DNA of 64,000 bases from Zygnema cylindricum. Lineage: Eukaryota > Streptophyta > Zygnematophyceae > Zygnematales > Zygnemataceae. The notes beneath the pieces are model-generated. The model ran no database searches. It was not told the DNA's origin and worked only from the letters and a program-made list of their open reading frames with translations. This document shows, piece by piece, positions 46,519 to 57,100 of the stretch. Position 1 is the stretch's first letter. Each line of letters begins with the position of its first letter. The position numbers were made by a program, and so were the translations under genes. The DNA lies in assembly GCA_037447655.1 (NCBI GenBank), contig JBBHKE010002363.1, positions 129,286 to 193,285 on the forward strand, in the 5' to 3' direction.

Positions 46519-47759
46519 TGAAACTCTGAGACCTCCATTGGCCCTCAGCGTATGCAGATCCAAAAGAAGCTAATCTAGATAGTGCCGACTCCAAGTTAAT
46601 ATAAACCCAAGTGACTGACCCCTTGACAGTCAGAACCCCAATATAGATTCACCCCTGTGAAATAACACTTTCTGTGTGCTCAGTTCCACCACAGAATGCA
46701 AAGTTAGAATATGAGATTTGGACACATTCACCCACTTTGACTTTCCCTTAGAAATACAGCCACCCTGGCAGACAAAAACTCTGACCGACTACACCCCTTT
46801 GTAGCCTAGACTCCCGTGAGTCCGCAGCAAAAAGAATCACTGAAAATGGTCAAGTAAATTGATAGTTATGGCTGCCCAAAGTTAGCCATTTATACAAGGT
46901 GCTCTCTGGGAGAGACAGCTATCTACCCAAAATTTCCTAAGTCCTATTCCCCCTCTAAAACTCTATCTACTGAAGTACGGCACCAATCAAATTACTGTGT
47001 CGTACATAAAAGTACAGGTGCCGGTGTACTTTCTGTACGGCCATTGTACAACATGGCCAAATTGTCGACACGTGTCATAGCTGGATTTGTTTCCGCAATC
47101 TCCGGAGTCGCCGCAATCCAACATTGTCGCGCCACGTGTCACATTACGTGGCGATGGCTGAAAAAACGCCAAAAGTACATGTTCCGTGATCGCGGCACCT
47201 ATCGTGGCCGTCCGATCAAAATCGGCTACAATCCTAGCCGCTGAAATTCGACGCGCGGTATTTGTTTCGCTATCGAAACAAATGCGCGGTATTTGTTTCG
47301 CTGTCGAAACAAATGCGCGGTATTTGTTTCGCTATCGAAACAAATGCGCGGTATCCGTTCTGCCCCCATTCCGTACTTCGTACTAAATTAAACCGTATCT
47401 ATGTACTAAGTATCTATTAGCCGTTAAACGGATTAATCTACATATGACGATTTATATATCTGTCAAACCCTATGTCGTAATATCTGTTCTAGACATAACG
47501 GCTAGAGCTAACGGCTACTGAGGATTGACGGACGGTAGGTACCAGGATCAATTCCTGGGTCCGTCAACTACCTTTTGGTAAGTCTACCTAATTTACCACC
47601 TGTCTTCTCTAGAGAGCCTAGGCAGCCATGGCTCTAGCTCCCTATCCAGCCTTCAGTGACTACAACAAGTATGGGGGCTTGGAAAGGGGAGTTAGAGGCA
47701 GACCGCCTCAGCTCTTTTTCTATCCTAATACAGACCTATAAAATACTCAAATATCAACA
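46519..47759 (-). repeat. Solo copia LTR P inserted in the RT of element H
   Basis: 1241 bp, minus strand, E/M-type terminus (TGGAGGTCTCAGAGTTTCA), flanked by a perfect 5-bp duplication TTCTT (46514-46518 and 47760-47764). Removing it rejoins the RT sequence. TATAAA on the minus strand at 46889-46894. It is about 200 bp longer than its relatives, partly because of a triplicated 31-bp palindromic repeat. Confidence 0.93.
47253..47354 (-). promoter_or_regulatory. Three tandem 31-bp palindromic repeats in U3 of LTR P
   Basis: Units at 47253, 47284 and 47315, with a partial fourth at 47346. Each contains ATTTGTTTCG-CTAT-CGAAACAAAT, a perfect 10-bp inverted repeat (the middle unit has CTGT in the loop). 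Related LTRs carry one degenerate copy (for example N at about 29550-29580). This resembles amplified enhancer units in retroviral U3 regions. Confidence 0.85.
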
Positions 47760-48430
47760 TTCTTCATGTCCAGAGTGGAGAATATAGTGGCGCCAGCAAA
47801 AAGTCAAATATCTCTTACGGGGTTGGCATCGGATATCAGTCAGAGATGGTGGCAGTATTCAGCAACCGATAATCTCCTCACATTCGGAAATTTACAGTCT
47901 TCTTGGACGAGTCCTTCTTTGGAGGAAGAAATGTCGCGGAAGCGAACCCATGAAGTCCTGTGCTTTCTTGAACCAATCCGGCTTTCACCAAAGTCTGGAC
48001 ATTTGCCGTAATGAATTCTTTCTCTTTGAAGCTGAAAGGATACTGCTTTTGCCAAACCGTAGCCGTCTCGTCGAACAAATCTATTCAAAAAGGTGTTCTT
48101 TTGTAAATACCGACATCTGTTTCGGACCATGAGAACACCTGTTTATCTTCAGGCCAACATTTTGGAAAGCAACGCCTTTTGCTGAGTGTCCAACTGCTCC
48201 CTAAGGGTCCAAACCATTTTCCCCGACTCAATGGCAACCTAAGCTTCCGTCGGTCTACCCAGAGGTTAATCTTGAATTCCAACCCTACCAGTTGATCTGC
48301 CTCAACCTCTCTGGCTAGGACACTACTGTTGACAACTTCCGCTAAGCTGTCGCCATCCAAGCCGCCGCCCCCCCCTGACTAGGAAAACCTGCGGCGATGA
48401 AATGTGAATTTATCTTTTTCTTCTCCTTTA
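47760..48430 (-). pseudogene. RT N-terminal part of element H
   Basis: Linker EVVNSSVLAREVEADQLVGL, then a KQVFSWSETDVGIYKRTPFE spacer, then FSFKEKEFITANVQTLVKAG and LHGFASATFLPPKKDS, continuing through CGDYRLLN-like and IFDFLLAP to IFSTLDMK at the LTR P boundary. Frameshifts near 48085 and 47880 and several stops. Confidence 0.85.
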
Positions 48431-48439
48431 TCTCCCCCC

Positions 48440-49520
48440 CTAAAGCTGCAAAGCTGCCTTTATCGCTAAAAACTGAGGAGCTTGAAGGTAAATATCCCTT
48501 GATTCCGGGGACTTGAGACTAGAAAAGGCGAGTGCATGCTTGAGTATCCATGTGATCGAATTCAAATCCACACTTTGCCCAATAAGGCTCCCACCTCTGA
48601 TGGTCTGACATACCTGGTGCTGCAGTTGTGCCTTTATGAAATCCCATTGCTTCTTCTCGTTCGGCAATCGTCGGTGTTGTCCAGAGTCCCGCCTTGCTGT
48701 CAAAAATCATTCCTGCTGCTCTTTTCTGATAAGCGTGACTGTGAGGAAAAGAGACCAATGTCGAGAGTCTTCTCTGTGGGAATCCCGATTTTGTTGCACC
48801 GAAAGAAAGGGGGGCGGTCTGGTCGAGTCACAAGGGTGGCCATTCTACCTTCCCCAAGTATTTGCTGCACAAAATTTTGCGGGTCGGGGATTCCCTACTC
48901 CAACTGTTGCCGGAGGAAAAAAAGCGAGATCATATTGGTCCAATATGCCCTGACTCTATTTGCCCGGGATCCCATCTGGGTGTAGTCGAAAACCAAAGGA
49001 GCTCGTAAATTTCGTGTCACGTAATTCCAGCTGTCCGCAACCTGTTTGCGTTTATCATCTCCCGGGTGGACATTTTTTAGAACGTACCCCACCGATGTGT
49101 CTTGGAGCTATTGAAGCCAGGAGACTAATTCGATCAACCGGTAAAATGTTCCACTTCTACGGTCTTGATGCCCTTTTCCATGTCCTGCTAGGGAGTATCC
49201 CTGACAAGACCAACCTGCCAACACCAAATCCACTCTCGCCGAATTGGCCAGATGGGTCGCCATGATGTCTTCTACATTTTGGGAAGACTTCGTTGAGCTT
49301 TTGAGAAGGCTGAAACTGGAAGCTATTGAGGATATAACTGGTGAAGTTGGTGGAGTCGATGTTTGCTGACAACCCGTGCATTGGGTGATATCTCCACGGC
49401 TGTATATGACTCCTCCCGATATCCTGTTTTAAGAACAACTTCAAAATCTGAATTGATTCCAAAAAAATAGAGATAAAATTCGGAGGCCAGAATGTAGGAC
49501 TGTCAATGACACCACATATC
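48440..49520 (-). pseudogene. C5 cytosine DNA methyltransferase, DNMT3-like, inside element H
   Basis: Minus strand, in canonical (not DRM-permuted) order. Motif I region LRILSLF followed, after a one-base frameshift, by GYREESYTAVEISPNARVV (49490-49370). Motif IV VDLVLAGWSCQGYSLAG, with the catalytic Cys codon at 49204-49206. Motif VI YVLKNV, where the catalytic ENV Glu is Lys (49075-49077). Motif VIII MGSRANRVRAYW (about 48980-48940), then IFDSKAGLWTTPTI and IGQSVDLNSITW near 48520. The family transfers methyl groups from S-adenosylmethionine to cytosine. It lies between protease and RT of a Ty3 element, and relic F repeats the arrangement. A TAG follows SWLQ (about 49110), and there are two or more frameshifts. 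Glu-to-Lys alone should abolish activity. Confidence 0.82.
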
Positions 49521-50580
49521 GGTTGAATTTTTCATTATTGGACCTGGTTCTGGAAACATCATACAGGGGTATTGAAACGGGTTCTTTTAATGGTAAAACC
49601 GAGAAAGTTTGATCCACTCCCCGCCGAAGTGTCGCCACCAGTAATAATCTATTCTTGTATTCCTCTTCCCACCGCTTGGAAATGAGGAATTGCTAGATTT
49701 CTTCGACTATATCGGTGGAATTGCCAAATAGTTATGTCAAAGATGATGTAGCATACACCCAGTAGCAACCAAACACCGGGATATTTGTCTTCTCTCGGTT
49801 CCATAAATCTAAAGGAACCACCACTGTGGTTCCTTCGGGATTTCCGAGGTTCCGAACGGTAAACTGTTCCTTCCACACACTCAAACTCATATTTAGCCTG
49901 GTCCAAGTAGCCATTCCCAACAGAATATCGAATTAAGTCCCCTCCACCACTAAGAAGGGAAGCTTAATTTTTACCCATTTTCCTCCGTCATCAGAAAACT
50001 CGAATTCCATTGCCTTGAAAATCCCATGGACGCGCTGACTGCCGTCGCTTAAGGTGCTTAAGCAAATATTGCTTGGGAAAATTTCGGGCCGGAGTTCCTT
50101 CGGCATTTTCTGCAAAGCGGAGGTGATGATGAGATTTGGGAGCGCTCCGGTGTCGACCACAACGTTATGGTATCCTGCGTACCCGTTGAGCTTAAAGTGT
50201 CCAGTTTGGTTTAGTAAGAGAGCCAATGATAAGGCTTTGTATTCCCTATCCACTATAGGGGTTTTCAAATCTATGGACAAAAAGACTACAGTTGGCGGAG
50301 TGGCCTTGTCAGGGATAGCCTTGTTGACCCTCCTTTTTCTAGAGTGGATCTCTTCTCCCGATGACTGAATGAGGAATTCTTCGGGCAGGTTATAGGAGGA
50401 TGCAAGAGTCTTTACGTGGGTGAGGGCGTATGGCATGAGGTGCCGGATTAGCATGATAGAAGGTTTGGAGGAAAGTGTTGATTTCGGAAAGCTTTAAGTC
50501 TCGGTATATTAGTGTGAGGGCAGAAAGGTAGTAATTTGCAGCGTAAGTTTCATAAAGATATGCGTCATCACTAGAGTGTA
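49521..50580 (-). pseudogene. Gag C-terminus and aspartic protease of element H
   Basis: The leftover gag end reads ETYAANYYLSALTLIYRDLK, then KLNGYAGYHNVVVDTGALPN with D-T-G-A at the active site (about 50160). Then FEFSDDGGKWVKIKLPFLVV and a LLGMATWTRLNMSL-like flap/core to 49730. The 400 bp between this and the methyltransferase (49521-49920) reads as a linker with VVVPLDLWNRE and DVSRTRSNNEKFNR. Frame interruptions at about 49935 and 49735. Confidence 0.75.
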
Positions 50581-50679
50581 GTACAGAACAACGTAGCTGC
50601 TATGCAGACAGAGCAGCGCAGCTGCTATGCTGACAGAGCAGCGCAGTTGCTATGCAGACAGAGCAGCGCAGGAGCGAAG
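50581..50679. repeat. GCAGC-rich 24-25-bp tandem repeat
   Basis: Three copies of GCAGACAGAGCAGCGCAGCTGCTAT-type units, split from its right part (57101-57190) by the insertion of element D. Similar GCGCAGC/CGCAGC-rich sequence recurs at 58255-58375 and 63290-63420. Confidence 0.8.
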
Positions 50680-51718
50680 TGTTGAAATATATAGATTTCT
50701 AGAGTATTTTCTAGGTTTAAATATGTTTTTATAAAAGGAATAAGGGAAAGGACGGACAACCTGCCTTCACCTTTGCTCTCTAGCTCCCATACTTGTTGTA
50801 GTCACTGAAGGTAAGAGAGAGAGGTTGATCCATGGCTGCCTTAGTCCAACAGACAACTATTTTTAGTAGGTTACTAAAAATATACTTGACGGACCAGAGA
50901 TTTGATCCCGGTACCTGCGGTTCGTCAAGTTGACCGGTAGCGGTCAGCTTTATCCTAATAGACTAGGACCAATGCTAAGTGCTATGGTATGTGATAGATA
51001 TATATTTAGTTCGAGTGGATAAAATTTATTTAACTAGAACTTTATACGGCGTACATAGATTCAGTTTTATAAAGTACGTCGTACGACGTTAATTCAAAAC
51101 GGATACCACGCATTTTATTTCGACATCGGAACAAATGCCGCGCAAGTATTTATTACGGCTAAGATTGCGTTTCGCATAAAATCCAACGGCCCATATCATC
51201 GCCAAAATCCCGGAGTGGTCACTTTGGCGTTTTGTGACGTGGCATGATCTGGAGACACGTGGAGAGATGACATTCGGTCATAGGAATTCCGAGGAACGTA
51301 CGGACGAGTGAAAAGCGGACACGCGTCCACTTAATAGCCTTGTCGTACATAGGCCGTACAAAAGGTACATCGGCAGTAGTACTTTTGTGTACGATACAGT
51401 AATCTGATTGGTCCGTACTTCAGTAGATAGGAGTTATTAGAGAGAATCAGGACTTAGAAAATTTTGGTAGGTAGTCACCTCTCCCTTTGAGAGTTTGTAC
51501 AAATTGGCATTTTTACTGCCTCATAACTTATCGGCTGGTTGGTTGTTTTCAGTGATTCTTTTTGCTACAGACTCAGGGGAGTCTAGGCTGCACAGGGGTG
51601 CAGTCAAATTGTCTGTTTGCCTTCTAAGGCAGAAGTGGTCGTGGCTTAAAGTGGGTTAGTTAAATACTATCTAGAGGCTTCCTATATTCTGTAGTCCAAT
51701 GGAGGACACAGAATTGCA
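50680..51718 (+). repeat. 5' LTR of element D
   Basis: TGTTGAAATATATAG ... GAATTGCA. Hairpin arms 50885-50895 and 50919-50929 (11 bp, one G-T). The TATA position reads GTACAAA (51498-51504). Gag ATG 51699-51701 lies inside the LTR. Confidence 0.95.
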
Positions 51719-54700
51719 GGTTATGGGCCCACCCTCTAGGGTGCCCACCTTCAATGGATCTGGGTTCATCTATTGGGAAGCCATGATGATGGGAGCTTTG
51801 TGTGAAAAACGATACTGGGGTATCGTCAGTGGACAAGTGAAACGTCCACCTTCGGGAACTCCACCAGGATTTGGGGGAGTAAGGTTTTCTGCAACAACGG
51901 CTGCCTCAGTGGAGGAGGCAGATGATAGGGACAGCAGTGTGTCCGAAAAGGAAAAAGGGAAGGAGACACCCCTCACTCCTATTGCCACAGTATCGGGAGC
52001 GGCGACCGTGAAGACCGTGGAGAACGATACTCAAATGTGGGAGGATGTAAACATGGCTGCCAAGAACTTCATTCTGAGGCACCTCACTCAAGGTTTGGCC
52101 ACTCCTCATCTTCACATTTACAAGGCCCAGGAGTTGTGGGAGAGTTTAGTGGAGATTTATAGAGCTGGAACTATTCAGGAGCTCCAGTTGGCTGAGCAAA
52201 AGCTATTGAGTTACACTTACAAAGGAGGAAAGATATTAGATTACTGTAATGATCTTTCTTGTTTGTATATGGAAATGGAAAGTGCCGGGTGGACAGGTAC
52301 AATGAAAATGAAAGTTAACACCCTTATCATGAAATTACCAGATGAGTTCGAAAACATAGTGTACCGAGTACAGGGAATGCCTGATAGTTCATGGAAATGG
52401 AACACAGTAGTCAGGATGATACTTGTGCAGGAAAACACAATGGAGATTAGGAGAGGAGGAAAGAGCATTCAAGCTCTAGCAGCAGGAGGGGACCGATGGG
52501 GGAAGGACCCGAAGAAACCTTATAGAGGGGAAAGAGATCATTCTGGGGGACAGAGGCCCCCAAAGGGTCTTTGTCATTATTGCAAAAAGCCGGGACACTT
52601 TATTGCAGATTGTGTCAAGCTATCAGAGCTGAGGCTTCAAGAGAACCGTGGAGGAGGTTCTTTCGGAGGAAAGAAAAAGGCACTTGTGGTTACAAAAGTG
52701 TCAAAAGAAACCGAGGATGAGTCCTCTGAGGAGGATGGGGAGCTTCTTCTTGACGAGAGTCTGGAGGAGAAGGAGATCCCTCGGAGGTAGAAGTGTGTCT
52801 TAGGAGCAATTCGGGAAGCTCCACAGGAAGGATGGATCATCGACTCAGGTGCATCCATGCATATGTGTCGTGATAAAGAACTCTTCACTAAGCTAAGAAA
52901 AATTCCTACTGTAGAGATAGAGTATGGGGATGGGAGAGTGGTTACTACAGATCTAGTGGGATTAGTAGATATGAAAGTCTTAGTGGAGGGTAAGACTTCT
53001 ATACTTACATTCTCAGATGTACTTTACATTCCTCAGCTGAGTAAAAATCTTGTCTCTACGTCTGTGTTAGATGACAAAGAGTTTGATACTTTCACCAAAA
53101 AGGGAGTCTTTACAGCTAAGTATGGGAATGAAGTTTACTTCACAGCAGATAAGGGTAGCCAAGGAATGTTTAGGCTTAACCTGAGTAATGAAAAGAAGAA
53201 TGCTTATTATGTTGGTGTTCCTAAGGTGATGATTTGGCATAAGCGATTGGGGCATGTGCATTTTGATAGGTTGAGGGAAATGAAAAAGCTTGGGGTAGTA
53301 GATGGCATTCAGTTTGAGGATAATGAAATGATGGATGATTGTAGTGGTTGTGCTCAAGGTAAGGCTCACAAACTTCCCTTTCCCAAAGCCGCCACATATA
53401 GAGGTGAGAGAGTGTTAGATTTGGTCCACACAAATATTTGGGGACCTTTAAAAGTACCTTCGGTTGGAGGAAAGAGATTTATGATGACAATAACTGATGA
53501 GTGGTCTAGATACTCTAGAGTCTACTTTCTGAAAACAAAGTCTGAAGCATCAACTTACTTCAAAGAATATAAAGCTTGGAGTGAGAAGTTGCATGAAACC
53601 TCGATTAAGAGGATAAGGAGTGATAATGGGGGAGAATATACCTCTAACGAGTTTGAGGAATATCTGAGAGATGAGGGAGTGCAGCACCAGAAAACTGTAC
53701 CATATAATCCGGAACAAAATGGGGTAGCTGAGAGGTTGAATCGAACACTAGGAGATAGTGTGCGCAGTATGTTGGCAGACAAGAAAATAGGAAAGAGATT
53801 TTGGGCAGAAGCAATGAACTGTGCCAACTACATTAAGAATAGAGTCCTTACCTCAGCTGTAAAGGGAGTGACACCTTATGAGAGATGGGTTGGAAGGAAA
53901 CCAGATATCTCACACCTTAAAGTATTTGGTAGCCAAGTGTACAGTCTTGACACAGATAGGAAGAACTGGAAACTAGATGCTAAGGGAAAACCTGGATACT
54001 TTGTGGGATATGATGAGGATGTTAAGGGATATAGAGTCTATGACTTAGTAAAGAAAGATATCATTCTGGTCAAACACTTAGTTGTCATGGATGAAGGGAA
54101 GTCACTTGACCCCTTCAAATATACAAAGAAGATAAGGATCAGATTTGAGTCCGAAAGTGATGAGAATTTGGTAGTTCCCGAAAGGGACATAAGTGAAACT
54201 GTGATTACAGATTGAGGGGAGATCGAAGATACAGGAGACTCACCGGAAACCTCACATACTCCTATGGACTTCGAGGAGATAGAAGAAGCGGGACAAGAAC
54301 CGGTTTTCATGGACAGGGGAGCCAATGGGACAGTGAGAAGAAATCCAAGACTTCCATCCATTCCAGCTTCGGAGTTTGAGGGAGGAAGGAGGAGTAGCAA
54401 AAAGATACAGGAAAAACAAGCTGCCCATAAGGTAACTAAGCTATCGCACCCAGATGAGCCTCAGTCTTACTTAGAGGCAGTGAATAGTCCAGAGAAAGAA
54501 AGATGGATTAGAGCCATAAATGATGAGATGGCTTCTATCATGGAAGCAAATACTTGGGAACTAGCGGATTGCCCTCCAGACAGAAAACCTATTGGATGTA
54601 AATGGGTATTTAAACTAAAACTGAACCCAGATAATACAATTGAGAGGTATAAAGCTCGATTGGTAGCAAAAAGGTTCACCCAAAAAGAGGGGATTGACTA

Positions 54701-56048
54701 TGAGGAGACCTTTGCCCCAGTTGTTCGGTTCCCATCGATAAGGATTCTCCTCAGTCTGGCCGCAGCGGAAGACATGGAAATACACTAGATGGACATAAAG
54801 ACTGCGTTTCTTAATGGTGAGTTAGAGGAAGAAATTTTTATGAGGCAACCCGAGGGGTTTGTGGAAGAAGGAGAAGAGAGCAAAGTCTGCAGGCTCATAA
54901 AGTCCTTATATGGACTGAAACAGGCTCCCTGACAGTGGAACAAGAAACTAGATGAGTTTCTCACCGATCTGGGATACATCCGGATCAGCTCTGACCATTC
55001 TATCTATATGTTTGAAGATGAGAATGGTGTCATTTTTATTGCAATTTATGTGGATGATCTGCTTGTGTTAAGTAAGTCTTTGGAGAATATCAATAGGCTA
55101 AAGAAAGATCTTAGGGGCAGATTTGATATGAAGGATTTAGGGGAGGCAAAATACATTTTGGGGATCCAAATGGAGAGAGATAGGGGGAAGAAGATTATCA
55201 GACTTACTCAGAAAGAAGCAATAGGTAATATGCTTGAGAAATTCCAGATGGAAAATGCTAACAGTTGTACCACTCCTATGGACTTGAAAAAAGTAAGTGA
55301 TGGGAGTGTAGAAGGAGGAGTGATGATCTTAGACGATCAGATGAGTCCAGAGGAGAGAGAGTTCATGAAGTCTATCCATTATAGACAGGTCGTAGGAAAC
55401 TTAATCTATTGTATGAACTGTACCAGGCCGGACATAGCGGCAGCAGTTGGAGTACTCAGTAGGAGTCTTAATGATCCTAGGAAGAGAGACTGAGAGGCAG
55501 CGAAGAGAGTCATGAGATATCTGGTTGGAACCAAAGAATTATGGTTGCATTTGGGAGGGGAGCACACTGATATCACCACTTGGAGTGACGCCAGTTATGG
55601 GGATGCACCTATGAGAAGATGCACTTCTGGATATGTTTTGTATGTGGGGGAAGGTGCTTGCTGTTGGAGCAGTAAGCAACAAAAGGTGGTTGCTCAGTCT
55701 ACTATGGAGGCTGAGTATATGGCGTCTTGTTCTGCTGTAAAAGAACTAATGTGGGTGAAATCATTGTTACAAGAACTGGGATATATGAAGGAGGGAGTGC
55801 ATGAAATCTTTTGCGATAACCAAGCTGCAATTGCAATTAGAGCCAATCCAAAACACCATTTCAAAGCAAAACATATGGACATAAGATTAAGCTTCATAAG
55901 AGAAAAAGTTGAAAATAAAATTTTGAATCTTGTGTAAAGACCTGATGAAGAAATGGTGGCTGACATGATGACCAAACCTGTGCCCTCTCCTAAACTAAAA
56001 TATTGTCGGGAAAAATGCAAGTTGAAAGAAAAATTAAAATTAGACTAG
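51699..56048 (+). pseudogene. Gag-Pol polyprotein of element D
   Basis: One continuous frame of 1449 codons, broken only by stops at 52788, 54213, 54786, 54930, 55491 and 55935; true stop TAG 56046-56048. Gag 1-290; zinc knuckle CHYCKKPGHFIADC residues 292-305; protease D-S-G-A at 382-385; GAG-pre-integrase about 510-555 (WHKRLGHVHF ... CSGC); integrase DDE with the first Asp changed (HTN, residue 579) and Asp642, Glu678 kept (35-residue spacing); RT with YVDD at 1117-1120; RNase H with Asp1297 in WSDASYGD, then STMEAEYM and FCDNQAAI. The first seven residues are LTR-encoded and the next five come from the primer-binding site. Dead through nonsense and the integrase Asp-to-Asn change, but by far the easiest family member to align. 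Confidence 0.95.
51719..51733 (+). promoter_or_regulatory. Primer-binding site of D (half initiator tRNA-Met)
   Basis: GGTTATGGGCCCACC, abutting the LTR, an exact 15-nt complement of the anticodon-arm 5' half of initiator tRNA-Met. Confidence 0.87.
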
Positions 56049-56061
56049 AAAATAAGGGGAG
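56049..56061 (+). other. Polypurine tract of element D
   Basis: AAAATAAGGGGAG directly before the 3' LTR. The same sequence precedes the 3' LTRs of B (13889-13901) and C. Confidence 0.85.
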
Positions 56062-57100
56062 TGTTGAAATTTATGGATTTCTAGAGTATTTTCTAGGTTT
56101 AAATATGTTTTTATAAAAGGAAAAAGGGAAAGGACGGACAGTCTGCCTCCACCTCCGCTCTCTAGCTCCCATACTTGTTGTAGTCACTGAAGGTAAGAGA
56201 GAGAGGTTGATCCATGGCTGCCTTAGTCCAACAGACAGCTATTTTTAGTAGGTTACTAAAAATATACTTGACGGACCAGAGATTTGATCCCGGTACCCGC
56301 GGTTCGTCAAGTTGACCGGTAGCGGTCAGCTTTATCCTAATAGACTAGGACCAATGCTAAGTGCTATGGTATGTGATAGATATATATTTAGTTCGAGTGG
56401 ATAAAATTCATTTAACTAGAACTTTATACGGCGTACATAGATTCAGTTTTATAAAGTACGTCGTACGACATTAATTCAAAACGGATACCACGCATTTTAT
56501 TTCGACATCGGAACAAATGCCGCGCAAGTATTTATTACGGCTAAGATTGCGTTTCCCATAAAATCCAACGGCGCATATCATCGCCGAAATCCCGGAGTGG
56601 TCACTTTGGCGTTTTGTGACGTGGCATGATCTGGAGACACGTGGAGAGATGACATTCGGTCATAGGAATTCCGAGGAACGTATGGACGAGTGAAAAGCGG
56701 ACACGCGTCCACTTAATAGCCTTGTCGTACATAGGCCGTACAAAAGGTACATCGGCAGTAGTACTTTTGTGTACGATACAGTAATCTGATTGGTCCGTAC
56801 TTCAGTAGATAGGAGTTATTAGAGAGAATCAGGACTTAGAAAATTTTGGTAGGTAGTCACCTCTCCCTTTGAGAGTTTGTACAAATTGGCATTTTTACTG
56901 CCTCATAACTTATCGGCTGGTTGGCCGTTTTCAGTGATTCTTTTTGCTACGGACTCAGGGGAGTCCAGGCTGCACAGGGGTGCAGTCAAATTGTCAGTTT
57001 GCCTTCTAGGGCAGAAGTGGTCGTGGCTTAAAGTGGGTGAGTTAAATACTATCTAGAGGCTTCCTGTATTCTGTAGTCTAATGGAGGACACAGAATTGCA
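56062..57100 (+). repeat. 3' LTR of element D
   Basis: 1039 bp, same length as the 5' LTR. It ends ATGGAGGACACAGAATTGCA, so an ATG reads out into flanking DNA. Confidence 0.95.

Larger units (their letters stand above)
42498..50580 (-). mobile_element. Ty3/gypsy element H with DNA methyltransferase and PHD finger
   Basis: Minus strand, right to left: Gag C-terminus/protease (50560-49925), DNMT3-like methyltransferase (49520-48440), RT (48430-47760 and 46518-45990, split by solo LTR P), RNase H (45980-45370), integrase (45315-44307), integrase C-terminus plus PHD finger (44303-43920), polypurine tract (AAAAGTGGGGGAAAT, about 43877-43891) and 3' LTR from 43876. The 5' LTR and most of gag are missing; the right edge runs into GCAGC-rich repeats. 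Numerous stops and frameshifts. Same lineage as relics O and F. Confidence 0.85.
50680..57100 (+). mobile_element. Copia LTR retrotransposon D (best preserved)
   Basis: 6421 bp with two 1039-bp LTRs (50680-51718, 56062-57100) that differ at roughly 25 positions by eye, so it is the youngest complete element here. Perfect 5-bp duplication CGAAG (50675-50679 and 57101-57105). Primer-binding site 51719-51733 exact; polypurine tract 56049-56061. The polyprotein frame has no frameshift, only stop codons. Confidence 0.96.

Noticed and set aside
46366-46563. A 65-codon RT frame with an odd RANGGLRVSK insertion
   Set aside because: The first third is the end of solo LTR P read on the minus strand. 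True RT resumes at 46518, as the TTCTT duplication shows.
47253-47354. Regular 31-bp repeats that look like a small CRISPR array
   Set aside because: The repeats are directly adjacent with no unique spacers, lie inside a eukaryotic LTR, and there are no cas genes.
49081-49217. Possibility that the methyltransferase is a plant DRM
   Set aside because: DRM enzymes have permuted motifs (VI-X before I-V). Here I, IV, VI, VIII and X come in canonical order.
50680-57100. Considering D an active autonomous element
   Set aside because: It has six in-frame stops and the first integrase Asp is Asn, despite similar LTRs and a clean target duplication.
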